A DNA stretch of 64,000 nucleotides from Nocardia sp. alder85J (lineage in GTDB: Bacteria > Actinomycetota > Actinomycetes > Mycobacteriales > Mycobacteriaceae): the NCBI RefSeq assembly GCF_020176955.2, contig NZ_JAIUCZ020000011.1, positions 186,001 through 250,000 of the forward strand, in the 5' to 3' direction. Positions 1 to 9,947 of this stretch are shown piece after piece. Under the pieces are notes generated by a model. It saw only the letters and a program-made list of their open reading frames with translations. It was not told the DNA's origin and ran no database searches. How positions within the stretch are numbered: position 1 is the stretch's first letter; each line of letters begins with the position of its first letter. The translations under genes and the position numbers were made by a program.

Positions 1-1
1 G

Positions 2-73
2 ACGGTGCTGCGCACCTCCACGGCCGCCGCCGTGGCCCTCGGCGCACTGGGGGCGCTGACCTCGCGCTGGTAG
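2..73 (+). CDS. C-terminal end of an unidentified protein (partial, cut by window edge)
   Basis: Frame 2 is open from the first base to a TAG at 71-73 and encodes 23 residues rich in Ala, Leu and Gly, ending TSRW. The composition resembles the last membrane helix of an integral membrane protein, but too little is present to name a family. That it is coding is an inference from the open frame and codon bias; it could also be chance. Confidence 0.4.
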   Translation, partial: TVLRTSTAAAVALGALGALTSRW

Positions 74-101
74 CGTGCGTCCCGCGGGCTGCGCCACGTG
101 G

Positions 102-183
102 GTCGGTGGTCACCGTGCCGGTCGGTTGTGACGCTGCCGCGGTCGGTCGTGACGCTGCCGCGGTCGGCTGTGACTGTGGCCCC
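102..183. repeat. Short tandem repeat, 21-bp period
   Basis: The unit GTCGGTYGTGACGCTGCCGCG occurs almost perfectly at 121-141 and 142-162. A diverged 19-bp copy precedes it (102-120) and a partial copy follows (from 163). It lies in the intergenic stretch between the two flanking genes. No coding role is apparent. Confidence 0.6.
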
Positions 184-268
184 TGCAATCGGGTACTGCC
201 GCACCCGCTGTGGGGCCGGTATGCGGCGGGCTCCGCCTCCGTTCGGGGCCCGCCGGTGACCGGTCCGC

Positions 269-730
269 TCAGCGCTGCCCGTACGGGTAGGGCTGTTGCG
301 GCGGGTACTGCTGCTGGTGCTGCGGATATTGCTGCTGCTGCGGGTACGGCTGCTGATAGCCCTGTTGCTGGTAGCCCTGCTGCGGATAGGGCGGCTGGTA
401 GGCAGCCTGCTGCGGCTGCGCGGTGGCCCACGGCTGCGAGGCGCTCTGGGCCGGTTGCTGCTGTGGCATGCCCTGGGCCGGCGCCTGCGGCACGCCCTGG
501 GCGGTCGCGAGCAGTTCCGGGACCCGGTCCTTCGCCACTTCGGAGCCCGCGCCGCAGAAGGTGCACTGGAGTGTGTGTTTGGAGCTGAGCGGGATCAGCG
601 GGATGAAGAACAGGGTGAACCAGGTGGTGAGCTTGCGCAGGTTGTGCGCGGACGGATTGTGGCAGTGGCCGCAGACCAGCGTGATGATGGCCAATTGTGC
701 GACGGTACGCCGCCAGCCCCAGATGAGCAT
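269..730 (-). CDS. Zinc-ribbon membrane protein with Gln/Pro/Tyr-rich tail
   Basis: The product is 153 residues. A short zinc-ribbon-like half (CGHC near residue 20) is followed by a hydrophobic segment (TWFTLFFIPLIPL) and a second pair (CTFC near residue 57), so the two Cys pairs flank one membrane helix. The last ~80 residues are almost only Gln, Pro, Tyr, Ala and Ser (repeats of the QQGYQQ and PYPQQ type) and are surely disordered. ATG at 730 was chosen because the homology-like part starts there; an upstream GTG in frame would add a basic, unconvincing extension. This arrangement is common in actinobacterial zinc-ribbon proteins of unknown role. Function is not known. Confidence 0.75.
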   Translation of the reverse strand: MLIWGWRRTVAQLAIITLVCGHCHNPSAHNLRKLTTWFTLFFIPLIPLSSKHTLQCTFCGAGSEVAKDRVPELLATAQGVPQAPAQGMPQQQPAQSASQPWATAQPQQAAYQPPYPQQGYQQQGYQQPYPQQQQYPQHQQQYPPQQPYPYGQR

Positions 731-889
731 GTGAAACCCCCGAGCGATGAAAAGAATGACGGCGAGACTGTACTCGCGCCGTAGAAGTAACGCCAGTGAC
801 GGGAAGGGGGTCATGCGGCGCCGGATACGACGGTGACGGGGCACACAGCGAGCGGCGCGGTGTCCTATTCGTCCTTAAAATTGAATCGT

Positions 890-2317
890 ATGAGGATCGG
901 TCGGCGACGTTCGGCCACAACGGAGCCCGGTGTGGAACAGCCGGACTCGGAGGAGGGCGACGGCCTGCCGTCGCCCCGATCGGTGCGGCACCGGATCGCG
1001 CTCGCCGGCCGGATCGGCGTGCGGACGCTCGCCGCGCTGACCGCGCTGGTGGTCCTCGCCGGAACCGGTTGGGCGTGGCGAAACTACCACACCGCCCTGA
1101 CCGGTGTCACCGTTTCCGATGCGCTGCACGACACCCCGCGCTCGCCGGGGGCGGATCAGAACATCCTGGTGATGGGCCTGGACAGCCGCCTGGACGAGCA
1201 GGGAAAACCGTTGCCGCAGAACATGTACGACGCGCTGCACGCCGGTGACGACACCGTCGGCGGTCACAATGCGAATGTGCTTATCCTGGTGCACATTCCG
1301 GGCGACGGCTCCAAGGCCACCGCGATCTCGATCCCCCGCGACGACTACGTCGCACTGGACCCGGCCGCCTGCACGGTGACGGTGAGCTGTAAGGGAAAGA
1401 TCAAGCAGGCCTACGGTTTCGCCTACGCGCGCGCCAAATCGGCGCTGTCGGGCACCGTGACCGACACCGCCGATCTGGAGCAGCGTTCCCGCGACGCCGG
1501 GCGCCGCGCCGAGATCGCCACGGTACGAAGCTTTCTCGGCGACATGCCGATCGACCATTTCGTCGAGGTGACGCTGGCCGCGTTCTTCCAGATCGCCGAC
1601 GCGGTGCAGCCGATCACGGTGTGCCTCAACGAGAACACCACCGATTCCTACTACTCCGGCGCCGAATTCCGCCGGGGCGTGCAGCAGATCGACGCCTCGC
1701 AGGCCATGGCGTTCGTGCGGCAGCGCCGCGATCCGCATCCGGCGCTGGATTTCACCGATCTGGATCGGACCCGGCGGCAGCAGGCGTTCATCGTGTCGGT
1801 GGCGCGCAAGCTCCAGGACAGCGGCACCCTCGCGAACGTCGGCACGCTGTCGGACCTGCTGGCCGTCGCCGAGCGTGATCTCGCCATCGACCACGGCCTG
1901 GATCTGCCGCAATTCGCCGCGCAGGCAGCGGATCTGATGTCCGGCGGGCTGTCGCTGTACACGCTGCCGATCAAGGAGTTCGCCACCACCTCCGGGGGTG
2001 AGGACGTGAACCTGGTCGATCCGGCCGGGATCCACGGCATCGTGCGCAGCCTGCTCGGGTCTGCCGATCGCACCGGTTCCCCCTCGTCCACCCCGCCGCC
2101 CGCCGCCACCGGACCGTCCGGCGGTGGCGCGGACGCCACCGGGATCGTCGGCGGCGGCCCGGCCGCTGCCACCACGAGCGGCTCCGGAGCCACCGTGACC
2201 AGCACCACGACCGCACCCCCACCGCCGCTGGTCTCGGCCACCGCACCCGGCGCCGCGGCCCCCGGGGTGACCGATCTGTCCACTATGGATTCCGATGGCA
2301 TACCCTGCGTCAAGTAG
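890..2317 (+). CDS. LytR-CpsA-Psr (LCP) family cell-wall ligase, paralog 1, lacking LytR_C
   Basis: LCP enzymes attach polymers such as arabinogalactan or teichoic acids to peptidoglycan, outside the membrane. The 475-residue product has a basic cytoplasmic N-terminus, one membrane helix (LAALTALVVLAGTGWAW) and an LCP domain with the hallmark NILVMGLDSR, ISIPRDDYV and FVRQRRDP motifs, the last carrying the pyrophosphate-binding arginines. After the LCP domain comes a ~90-residue Ser/Thr/Pro/Gly-rich tail ending DLSTMDSDGIPCVK; no LytR_C domain is present. A TAAAAT box at 876-881 lies 8 nt before ATG 890, suggesting a leaderless transcript and deciding the start over an upstream GTG at 833. 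It is a tandem paralog of the next gene. Confidence 0.88.
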   Translation: MRIGRRRSATTEPGVEQPDSEEGDGLPSPRSVRHRIALAGRIGVRTLAALTALVVLAGTGWAWRNYHTALTGVTVSDALHDTPRSPGADQNILVMGLDSRLDEQGKPLPQNMYDALHAGDDTVGGHNANVLILVHIPGDGSKATAISIPRDDYVALDPAACTVTVSCKGKIKQAYGFAYARAKSALSGTVTDTADLEQRSRDAGRRAEIATVRSFLGDMPIDHFVEVTLAAFFQIADAVQPITVCLNENTTDSYYSGAEFRRGVQQIDASQAMAFVRQRRDPHPALDFTDLDRTRRQQAFIVSVARKLQDSGTLANVGTLSDLLAVAERDLAIDHGLDLPQFAAQAADLMSGGLSLYTLPIKEFATTSGGEDVNLVDPAGIHGIVRSLLGSADRTGSPSSTPPPAATGPSGGGADATGIVGGGPAAATTSGSGATVTSTTTAPPPPLVSATAPGAAAPGVTDLSTMDSDGIPCVK

Positions 2318-2394
2318 CCCGGCGCGCGGTGGCGCATGTGAGACAGCACTGCCGGGTCGGCACCGACGGGCATCGATCCCTATATTCGGTCTGT

Positions 2395-4071
2395 ATGGCG
2401 CGCGTTGGTGAGTATCCGCGAAGACAGACGGACCCGGTCGATCCGGCAACCGTCCCGATTCGGCCGTACACGTCACCGCGCCGCCCCCGCCGACCACCGC
2501 GCCGGCGCACCTCACGCGCCCTGATCGCGGGCCGGTCCGTCATCGCACTGGCGGCGGTGCTGGTGCTCGTCGGCACCGGGACCGCGTGGCGCACTTACCA
2601 CACGGCGCTGGCCGGGGTGACGACCTCGAGTGCGCTCGACGACGGCCCGAAATCCGTCGGCGCCGATCAGAACATCCTCATCATGGGATTGGACAGCCGG
2701 CTCGACGAGCACGGAAATCCGTTGCCGCAGGACATGTACGACGCGCTGCACGCCGGTGACGACAGTGAGGGTGGTTACAACTCGAATGTGCTGATCCTGA
2801 TGCACATTCCGGGTGACGGGTCGAAGTCGACGGCGATCTCCATCCCGCGCGACGACTACGTCACGCTGGATCCGGCCGCTTGCGGCGGGTCCACCTGCAA
2901 GGGCAAGGTCAAGCAGGCGTACGGCCTGGCGTATCAGGCGACGAAGGACAAACTCACCTCGACGGTCAAGGACCCGGTCGAGCTGGAGCAGCGCTCCCGC
3001 GACGTCGGCCGCAAGTCCGAGATCGCCACGGTGCGAGCCTTTCTCGGCGGAGTGCCGGTGGACCACTTCGTCGAGGTGACGTTGGTGGCCTTCTTCCAGA
3101 TCGCCCAGGCGGTGCAGCCGATCACGGTGTGCCTCAACGAGAACACCTCCGACCGCTTCTTCTCCGGCGCCGATTTCCACAAGGGCGAGCAGCAGATCGA
3201 TGCCGAACAGGCGATGGCGTTCGTGCGGCAGCGCCGCGATCCGGACCCGGATCTGAACTTCACCGATATGGACCGCACCCGGCGGCAGCAGGCGTTCATC
3301 GTCTCGCTGGCCCGGCAGTTGCAGGACAGCGGCACCCTGACCAATATCGGCAAACTGCGCAGCCTGCTCGATATCGCGAAGCAGAACATCGCCATCGACA
3401 GCGGTCTGGATCCGATGCAGTTCGCCCAGCGCGCCTCGACCATGATGTCCGGCGGCATGACCCTGTTCACGCTGCCGGTGGTGGATTTCGGGCAGGACGA
3501 TCTCGGCGAGGACGTCAACATCGTCGACGTCCCGGCGATCCGCGCCACCGTGCACGATCTGCTGTTCCCGCCCGGCGCCGCGTCGAGCACGCCGACCAGC
3601 ACCGCCACCGTCACGGTGCCGATCCCGGCGGCCACGGGCGTGACCCTGAACGTGGTCAACGGCTCCGACCAGAACGGCCTGGCCCGCAAGCTGGAGGTGG
3701 CTCTGGTGAACCGGGGTTTCACCGCCGGTGACGCGGTCAGCGGCGGGTCCCGCAACACCACTGCGATCACCTACGGCACCGGCGCGGATTCGGCGGCGGC
3801 GGCGCTGGCGGATCAACTCGGTGTGACCGCCACCAAGTCGTCCGCGGTGGATTCGCACACGGTCGTCGTCACCATCGGCGCCGACGTCACCAGCAACGCG
3901 ACGATCACCACCATGGTCGCGAGCGTGCCCGACGACGCCACCACCTCGGCGACACCCACCTCCACCACCCCGCCGCCCCCGCCGGTCTCGGCCACCGCGA
4001 CCGGCAACAACTCCCCGGCCCCCACCGACCTGTCCTCGATGGACTCCGGGAAGGTGCCCTGCGTGAAGTGA
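2395..4071 (+). CDS. LCP family cell-wall ligase, paralog 2, with LytR_C domain
   Basis: The 558-residue product has an Arg/Pro-rich cytoplasmic start, one membrane helix (VIALAAVLVLVGTGTAW) and a full LCP domain with NILIMGLDSR, ISIPRDDYV and VRQRRDP. A LytR_C domain follows (about residues 420-500, starting VTLNVVNGSDQNGLA), then a Thr/Pro-rich tail ending DLSSMDSGKVPCVK, almost the same as in paralog 1. TATATT at 2381-2386 sits 8 nt before ATG 2395, the same spacing as in paralog 1, so this gene probably also has its own leaderless promoter although only 77 bp separate the two genes. Its expected substrate is a lipid-linked cell-wall polymer; which one cannot be told. Confidence 0.9.
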   Translation: MARVGEYPRRQTDPVDPATVPIRPYTSPRRPRRPPRRRTSRALIAGRSVIALAAVLVLVGTGTAWRTYHTALAGVTTSSALDDGPKSVGADQNILIMGLDSRLDEHGNPLPQDMYDALHAGDDSEGGYNSNVLILMHIPGDGSKSTAISIPRDDYVTLDPAACGGSTCKGKVKQAYGLAYQATKDKLTSTVKDPVELEQRSRDVGRKSEIATVRAFLGGVPVDHFVEVTLVAFFQIAQAVQPITVCLNENTSDRFFSGADFHKGEQQIDAEQAMAFVRQRRDPDPDLNFTDMDRTRRQQAFIVSLARQLQDSGTLTNIGKLRSLLDIAKQNIAIDSGLDPMQFAQRASTMMSGGMTLFTLPVVDFGQDDLGEDVNIVDVPAIRATVHDLLFPPGAASSTPTSTATVTVPIPAATGVTLNVVNGSDQNGLARKLEVALVNRGFTAGDAVSGGSRNTTAITYGTGADSAAAALADQLGVTATKSSAVDSHTVVVTIGADVTSNATITTMVASVPDDATTSATPTSTTPPPPPVSATATGNNSPAPTDLSSMDSGKVPCVK

Positions 4072-4080
4072 GCGCGCGGG

Positions 4081-5277
4081 TCAGGCCCGAGGCCCCGACG
4101 CCACGGCCGCGACGAGCCCACCCGCGATCACGCCGAGCGCCACCACATATCCGGCCAGGCCGGCCCAGCCGTACCGGCCGAACATCACCCCGGCCAGTGC
4201 GCCGACCACCGAACTGCCCGCGTAGTAGCAGAACAGGTACAGCGAACTGGCGGCGGCGCGATTGCCGATCGCGGCCGCGCCGACCCAGGCCCCGGCGACC
4301 GTGTGCGCACCGAAAAAGCCTGCCGTGAAAAGCAATACACCGAGGATCACCGTCGCGAGCTGGTCCGGCAGGGTGACCAGCACCCCGGCGCACATGATCA
4401 GCACGGACACCGTCAGCACCCGGATGCGGCCGAGCCGGTGCACCCAGCGTCCGGTCAGTGTCGCGGTGACCGTGCCCGCCAGGTACAGCACGAACACGAA
4501 TCCGGCCACGGCCGGGGGCAATTCGAACGGCGCCCGGGTGAGCCGGTAGCCGAGGAAGTTGTACACCGAGACGAATCCGCCCATCAGCACGAAGGCCAGC
4601 CCGAACAGCGCGAACAACGTACGGGAACGCAGTTGGGCACCGAGATCCCTTGCCAGGGAACGAATTCGTAGCGGCCGGGGGGTGACCGGCCGGGCCGCGG
4701 GCAGTGCGCGCAGGAACCATACCGCGCAGGCGGCGGCCGCCACTGCCCCCGTCTCCGCCGCCCACCGCCACGGCATCGCTTCCAGCGCCAGCGACGGCAG
4801 CAGCCGGCAGCCGAGCCCGCCGAGCGTGGTGCCCGCCACGTACACGCCCATCGCCGCGCCGAGCCGCTCACCGCGGATCTCCTCCGCCAGATAGGCCATC
4901 GCCACCGCGGGTACCCCCGCCACGACCAGGCCCTGCAACGCCCGTCCGGCCAGCAGCACCTCCAGGGTCGGACTCCACGGCAGCAGCAGCCCGATCACCG
5001 CCGATCCGACCGTGGACACGATCATCACCCGCGCGTGCCCGAATCGGCCGGACAGCACGCTCACCGGCACGATGGCGAGCGCCAGCACCCCGGTGGTCAG
5101 CGAGACGGCCAGCGCCGCATGCGCCGGCGTGGCCCCGAATGCCGCCGACAGGCTCGGCAGCAAAGCCTGCGCGCTGTACATGGCCGCGAAGGTGGTGACC
5201 CCCGCCGCGAAGGCGGCCCGGACGATCCGGCGTTCGTGGGCGGCGATGCCGGTCTCGGCGGGAAGGGTGCTGGTCAC
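4081..5277 (-). CDS. MFS transporter (YnfM/AraJ-like exporter)
   Basis: The 398-residue integral membrane protein has about twelve hydrophobic helices and the MFS loop 2-3 signature (SGRFGHARVMIVS). A central basic loop (residues ~195-215) separates the two six-helix halves. Members of this subgroup export drugs or small metabolites by proton antiport. It converges with the LCP gene (9-nt gap) and is divergent from the LysR regulator next door, the usual arrangement when the regulator controls the pump. The substrate is unknown. Confidence 0.85.
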   Translation of the reverse strand: MTSTLPAETGIAAHERRIVRAAFAAGVTTFAAMYSAQALLPSLSAAFGATPAHAALAVSLTTGVLALAIVPVSVLSGRFGHARVMIVSTVGSAVIGLLLPWSPTLEVLLAGRALQGLVVAGVPAVAMAYLAEEIRGERLGAAMGVYVAGTTLGGLGCRLLPSLALEAMPWRWAAETGAVAAAACAVWFLRALPAARPVTPRPLRIRSLARDLGAQLRSRTLFALFGLAFVLMGGFVSVYNFLGYRLTRAPFELPPAVAGFVFVLYLAGTVTATLTGRWVHRLGRIRVLTVSVLIMCAGVLVTLPDQLATVILGVLLFTAGFFGAHTVAGAWVGAAAIGNRAAASSLYLFCYYAGSSVVGALAGVMFGRYGWAGLAGYVVALGVIAGGLVAAVASGPRA

Positions 5278-5378
5278 CTGGTCAGCTTCGGACCGGTTCG
5301 TTCCGAAGGGAAATGCATAATGGGCTTCGAGTTGATGCGTGAGACGTATTAGCAGAGGCGACGGGCAGGAGCAGCGGC

Positions 5379-6305
5379 ATGACGAGTGACGAGTTGCACT
5401 GGTTCACCACCCTCGCCGAACTCGAGCACGTCGGGGCCGCCGCCGACCGATTACACGTCTCGCAGCCCACACTGTCGCGGATGCTGGCTCGGCTGGAGCG
5501 CCGGCTCGGCGTGCGACTGTTCGATCGGCACGGGAAGCGATTGGCGCTCAACGATTTCGGCCGGGTGTACTACGAGCACGCCCGGCGCGCCCGCGCGGAG
5601 CTGGAGGCGGCCGGGCGGGCTCTGGCCGATCTGGCCAATCCGGCGCGCGGCGTGGTGCGATTGTCGTTCCTGCATTCGGTGGGCGCCCGCCTGGTGCCGC
5701 AGCTGATCGCCGATTTCCGGCGTGGGTCCGGCCGGGTCGCCTTCACCCTCGATCAGAACGGCGCGGAGGGGGTCACCGGCAGTGTTCTGGACGGCAGCGC
5801 CGATCTGGGCATCGTGTCGCCGCGCCCCGCGGAATCCGGGCTGGGCTGGCGAGCGCTGCTGCGGCAGCGGCTGGCTTTGGCGGTGCCGCCGGACCATCGG
5901 CTGGCCGGGCAGCGCCGCATCCGGCTCGCCGAAGCCGCCGACGCGGAGTTCATCACCACCCATCCCGGCTACGGCATGCGCCGCATCCTGGACGATCTCG
6001 GCGCCGCCGCCGATCTGCGGCCCCGCATCGCCTTCGAATGCAGCGACCTGGTCACCGTGACCGGCCTGGTCACGGCCGGTCTGGGCGTGGCGATCGTGCC
6101 GCTGGAGGATCCGTCCCGCCCGGCCGGTCCCGGCCCGGTGCTGATCCCGCTGGCCGATCCGGGGGCCACCCGCACGGTCGGCCTGATCTGGTCGGTGGCC
6201 GCGGTGCCCGCGGACGCGGTCCGCGGCTTCCGGGATTTCGCCGTCGAATGGGCCGCCGGTCAGGCCGCGGACGCACGCAGCGTGCCCCATGTCTCACGCC
6301 CGTGA
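5379..6305 (+). CDS. LysR-family transcriptional regulator
   Basis: The 308-residue protein has an N-terminal winged helix-turn-helix (about residues 1-60; FTTLAELEHVGAAADRLHVSQPTLSRMLARLERRLG) and a periplasmic-binding-like effector domain (residues ~90-295). ATG 5379 is preceded by AGGAG at 5367-5371. It is transcribed away from the MFS gene, and the 101-bp gap must hold both promoters. The expected role is effector-responsive control of the pump and of itself. No clear T-N11-A palindrome was seen in the gap. Confidence 0.88.
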   Translation: MTSDELHWFTTLAELEHVGAAADRLHVSQPTLSRMLARLERRLGVRLFDRHGKRLALNDFGRVYYEHARRARAELEAAGRALADLANPARGVVRLSFLHSVGARLVPQLIADFRRGSGRVAFTLDQNGAEGVTGSVLDGSADLGIVSPRPAESGLGWRALLRQRLALAVPPDHRLAGQRRIRLAEAADAEFITTHPGYGMRRILDDLGAAADLRPRIAFECSDLVTVTGLVTAGLGVAIVPLEDPSRPAGPGPVLIPLADPGATRTVGLIWSVAAVPADAVRGFRDFAVEWAAGQAADARSVPHVSRP

Positions 6306-6429
6306 CCTGCGGGTTGCGCTTTATTCACTGGGCGCTGTCGGTGCCGCGCGTTAGACTTTTCTCACCGACGAAAGACATTCGAGGCCGCATACTCCGGTCT
6401 CGAGACCGGAAAGCAGGCCAGAGCAACTT

Positions 6430-7542
<1,113 letters not shown>

Positions 7543-7610
7543 CCCAGCGGTGGCCACCGGTGTGCCGGACGTTGCTCGGCGCGTTGTTGCCGGTGGCCTA
7601 AGCTGACCGC

Positions 7611-8165
7611 GTGAGCATCGAGATCGCCAATGAGTCGGGTATCGACGTATCCGAGGAAGAGCTGGTCAGTGTCGCGCGGTTCGTGATCGGGCGGATGGAC
7701 GTGCACCCGGCCGCGGAACTGTCGATGGTGCTGGTCGATCTCGACACCATGTCGGATCTGCATGTGCGGTGGATGGATCTGCCGGGGCCGACAGATGTCA
7801 TGTCGTTCCCGATGGACGAGCTGGAGCCCGGGGGGCGGCCGGATAGTGCGGAGCCGGGGCCGTCGATGCTCGGCGACATCGTGCTGTGCCCGGAGTTCGC
7901 GGCCGAACAGGCCACGCGGGCAGGACATTCGCTGGATCAGGAGCTGGCGCTGCTCACCGTGCACGGGGTGCTCCACCTGCTCGGCTACGACCATGCCGAG
8001 CCGGAGGAGGAGAAGGTGATGTTCGGGTTGCAGAATCGTCTGCTGGCCGAATGGTACGAGAGCCTGCGCGAGGCGCAGCGCCGCGCCGAACTCGCCGAGC
8101 GGGATCGGCGGCTGCTGGGGAAGACGGGGTTCACCACCGACGGTGATCCGCTGGATCCCGCGTGA
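7611..8165 (+). CDS. ybeY: Endoribonuclease YbeY (rRNA maturation)
   Basis: YbeY is a zinc-dependent RNase needed for 16S rRNA 3'-end maturation and 70S quality control. The 184-residue product carries the H-x3-H-x5-H zinc motif as HGVLHLLGYDH, with H118, H122 and H128, and the upstream TDVMSFP motif. A TAAGCT box at 7599-7604 lies 6 nt from GTG 7611, compatible with a leaderless transcript in addition to read-through from phoH. Its 3' end overlaps the next gene by 4 nt (GTGA), so translation is probably coupled. Confidence 0.94.
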   Translation: MSIEIANESGIDVSEEELVSVARFVIGRMDVHPAAELSMVLVDLDTMSDLHVRWMDLPGPTDVMSFPMDELEPGGRPDSAEPGPSMLGDIVLCPEFAAEQATRAGHSLDQELALLTVHGVLHLLGYDHAEPEEEKVMFGLQNRLLAEWYESLREAQRRAELAERDRRLLGKTGFTTDGDPLDPA

Positions 8166-9535
8166 CACCGATAGTTCTGCTGCTGCTGGCGATTCTGCTG
8201 GTGCCGGTGGGCGGGGTGTTCGCGGCCGTCGACGCGGCGCTGGCCACCACCTCGCCGGCCCGGGTGGAGGATCTGGTGCGCGGGGATCGCACCGGGGCGC
8301 GGCGGCTGGCCCGCATCGTGGTGGACCGGCCCCGGTACGTGAATCTCATGGTGCTGCTGCGGCTGGTGTGCGAGATCAGCGCGACCGTGCTGCTGGCGGC
8401 GGCGTTGTCGCATGTGCTCGGTTCCGGTTGGGCGCTGCTGCTGACGGCGGTGGTCATGGTGCTGGTCGACTATGTGGTCATCGGTGTCGGGCCGCGCACG
8501 CTGGGGCGTCAGCACGCGTATTCGATCGCGCTGGCGGCCGCGCTGCCGTTGCAGGTGATCGGTTCGCTGCTGGGGCCGGTGAGCCGGTTGCTGATCGTGA
8601 TCGGTAACGCGATCACCCCGGGTAAGGGATTCCGCAACGGGCCGTTCGCCTCCGAGGTGGAGCTGCGCGAGGTGGTGGACCTGGCGCAGGCCAGCGGGGT
8701 GGTGGATTCCGAGGAACGCCGGATGATCCAGTCGGTGTTCGAACTCGGCGACACCGCCGCCCGCGCGGTGATGGTGCCGCGCACCGAGATGGTGTGGATC
8801 GAGGCGGACAAGACCACGGCACAGGCGATGTCGCTGGCGGTGCGGTCCGGGCATTCGCGAATTCCGGTGATCGGCGAGAACGTCGACGACATCCTCGGTG
8901 TCGTCTATCTGAAAGACCTTGTGCAGCATATGGATCGGGGCAAACGAGTGCGGGTGCGCGAGGTGATGCGCGCCCCGGTGTTCGTGCCCGACTCCAAACC
9001 GCTGGACGTCCTGCTCGACGAGATGCAGCGCCGCCGCAACCACATGGCGCTGCTGGTCGACGAATACGGCGGCATCGCCGGTCTGGTCACCATCGAGGAC
9101 GTCCTCGAGGAGATCGTGGGGGAGATCGCCGATGAGTACGACACGCACGAGATCCCGGATGTGGAAGATCTGGGCGGCGGCAAATACCGTGTGTCGGCAC
9201 GGCTTTCGGTCGAGGATCTGGCCGAGTTGTTCGGCATGGAGGTCGACGAGGAGGATGTCGACACCGTCGGCGGCCTGCTCGCCCACGCCCTGGGCCGGGT
9301 GCCGCTGCCGGGGTCGAAGGCGGTGGTCCACGGGCTGCAACTGCGCGGTGAGGGCGGCGCGGATGCCCGGGGCCGGGTCCGGGTGCACACCGTGGTGGTG
9401 CGGCGCGCCCCGGAGAAGGCCGAGAAGCCGGGCCGGGAGACCGGCCGCAACGGCGCCGAGCACACCATCGATGATCGGCAGGGGAACGGATCCGGCGGGA
9501 AGCCGGGACTCGACGAGGGAGTTGGCGATGACTGA
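8162..9535 (+). CDS. DUF21/CBS-domain membrane protein (CorC/hemolysin C-like)
   Basis: The 457-residue protein has an N-terminal DUF21/CNNM membrane domain (about residues 1-185, several hydrophobic helices), a tandem CBS pair (residues ~205-330; MVPRTEMVWIEAD, LLVDEYGGIAGLVTIEDVLEEIVGEI) and a C-terminal CorC_HlyC domain. Family members are implicated in Mg2+ or Co2+ efflux; the name hemolysin is historical. GTG 8162 overlaps ybeY by 4 nt. It occupies the same slot as Rv2366c in M. tuberculosis. The last ~45 residues are charged and poorly conserved in appearance. Confidence 0.9.
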   Translation: MTPIVLLLLAILLVPVGGVFAAVDAALATTSPARVEDLVRGDRTGARRLARIVVDRPRYVNLMVLLRLVCEISATVLLAAALSHVLGSGWALLLTAVVMVLVDYVVIGVGPRTLGRQHAYSIALAAALPLQVIGSLLGPVSRLLIVIGNAITPGKGFRNGPFASEVELREVVDLAQASGVVDSEERRMIQSVFELGDTAARAVMVPRTEMVWIEADKTTAQAMSLAVRSGHSRIPVIGENVDDILGVVYLKDLVQHMDRGKRVRVREVMRAPVFVPDSKPLDVLLDEMQRRRNHMALLVDEYGGIAGLVTIEDVLEEIVGEIADEYDTHEIPDVEDLGGGKYRVSARLSVEDLAELFGMEVDEEDVDTVGGLLAHALGRVPLPGSKAVVHGLQLRGEGGADARGRVRVHTVVVRRAPEKAEKPGRETGRNGAEHTIDDRQGNGSGGKPGLDEGVGDD

Positions 9536-9947
9536 ACCGAAGTCCACCGGCCTGGATGCCGAGGACAACAAGTTGCTGGTGCTGGCGCGCGGCGCGATGG
9601 CCCGCGCCGGGCACGGCAGCGGCGCGGCCGTGCGCGACAGCGACGGCCGCACCTATGCCGCGGGCCCGGTGCGCCTGCAGGCGCTCTCGCTGACCGCCCT
9701 GCAGGCCGCCGTCGCCGCCGCCCTGTCCAGTGGCGCCGAGGGTTTCGAGGCGGCGCTGGTGGTCGGTGGCCAGTTGCGCGACGAGGGGGTCGCCGCGGTG
9801 CGCGAGGTGACGCCGGCGGCGCGGATCATCCTCGCCGATCGCAGCGGGGCGGTGTACGACATCGTGGAGGCGGTGGCGTCCGATCTGACCGGCGCGCGCG
9901 TGCCGGAGGGTTTCGACCTGGACACCGAATCGGAGGTGTTCGAATGA
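9528..9947 (+). CDS. Cytidine-deaminase-fold-like conserved protein (Rv2365c position)
   Basis: The 139-residue product has the general shape of a cytidine-deaminase-like fold (RLQALSLTALQAAVAAALSSGAEGFEAALVV, then VREVTPAARIILADRSG), but I see no H/C-x-E plus PCxxC zinc site, so deaminase activity is unlikely. ATG 9528 overlaps the end of the previous gene by 8 nt and is preceded by GAGGGAG at 9515-9521. It lies exactly where M. tuberculosis has Rv2365c, between the CBS protein and era, and overlaps era by 4 nt (ATGA). Its function is unknown; the conserved linkage points to ribosome assembly or RNA processing. Confidence 0.8.
   Translation: MTEPKSTGLDAEDNKLLVLARGAMARAGHGSGAAVRDSDGRTYAAGPVRLQALSLTALQAAVAAALSSGAEGFEAALVVGGQLRDEGVAAVREVTPAARIILADRSGAVYDIVEAVASDLTGARVPEGFDLDTESEVFE

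Noticed and set aside
121..183. CRISPR-like repeat
   Set aside because: The 21-bp units are directly tandem without spacers, so this is a simple tandem repeat.
833..889. Upstream GTG start for the first LCP gene
   Set aside because: No ribosome-binding site, and the probable -10 box TAAAAT at 876 lies downstream of it. ATG 890 fits a leaderless start.
875..3858. Long minus-strand open frames opposite the two LCP genes
   Set aside because: Same antisense effect; the plus-strand LCP proteins have clear catalytic motifs and the minus frames none.
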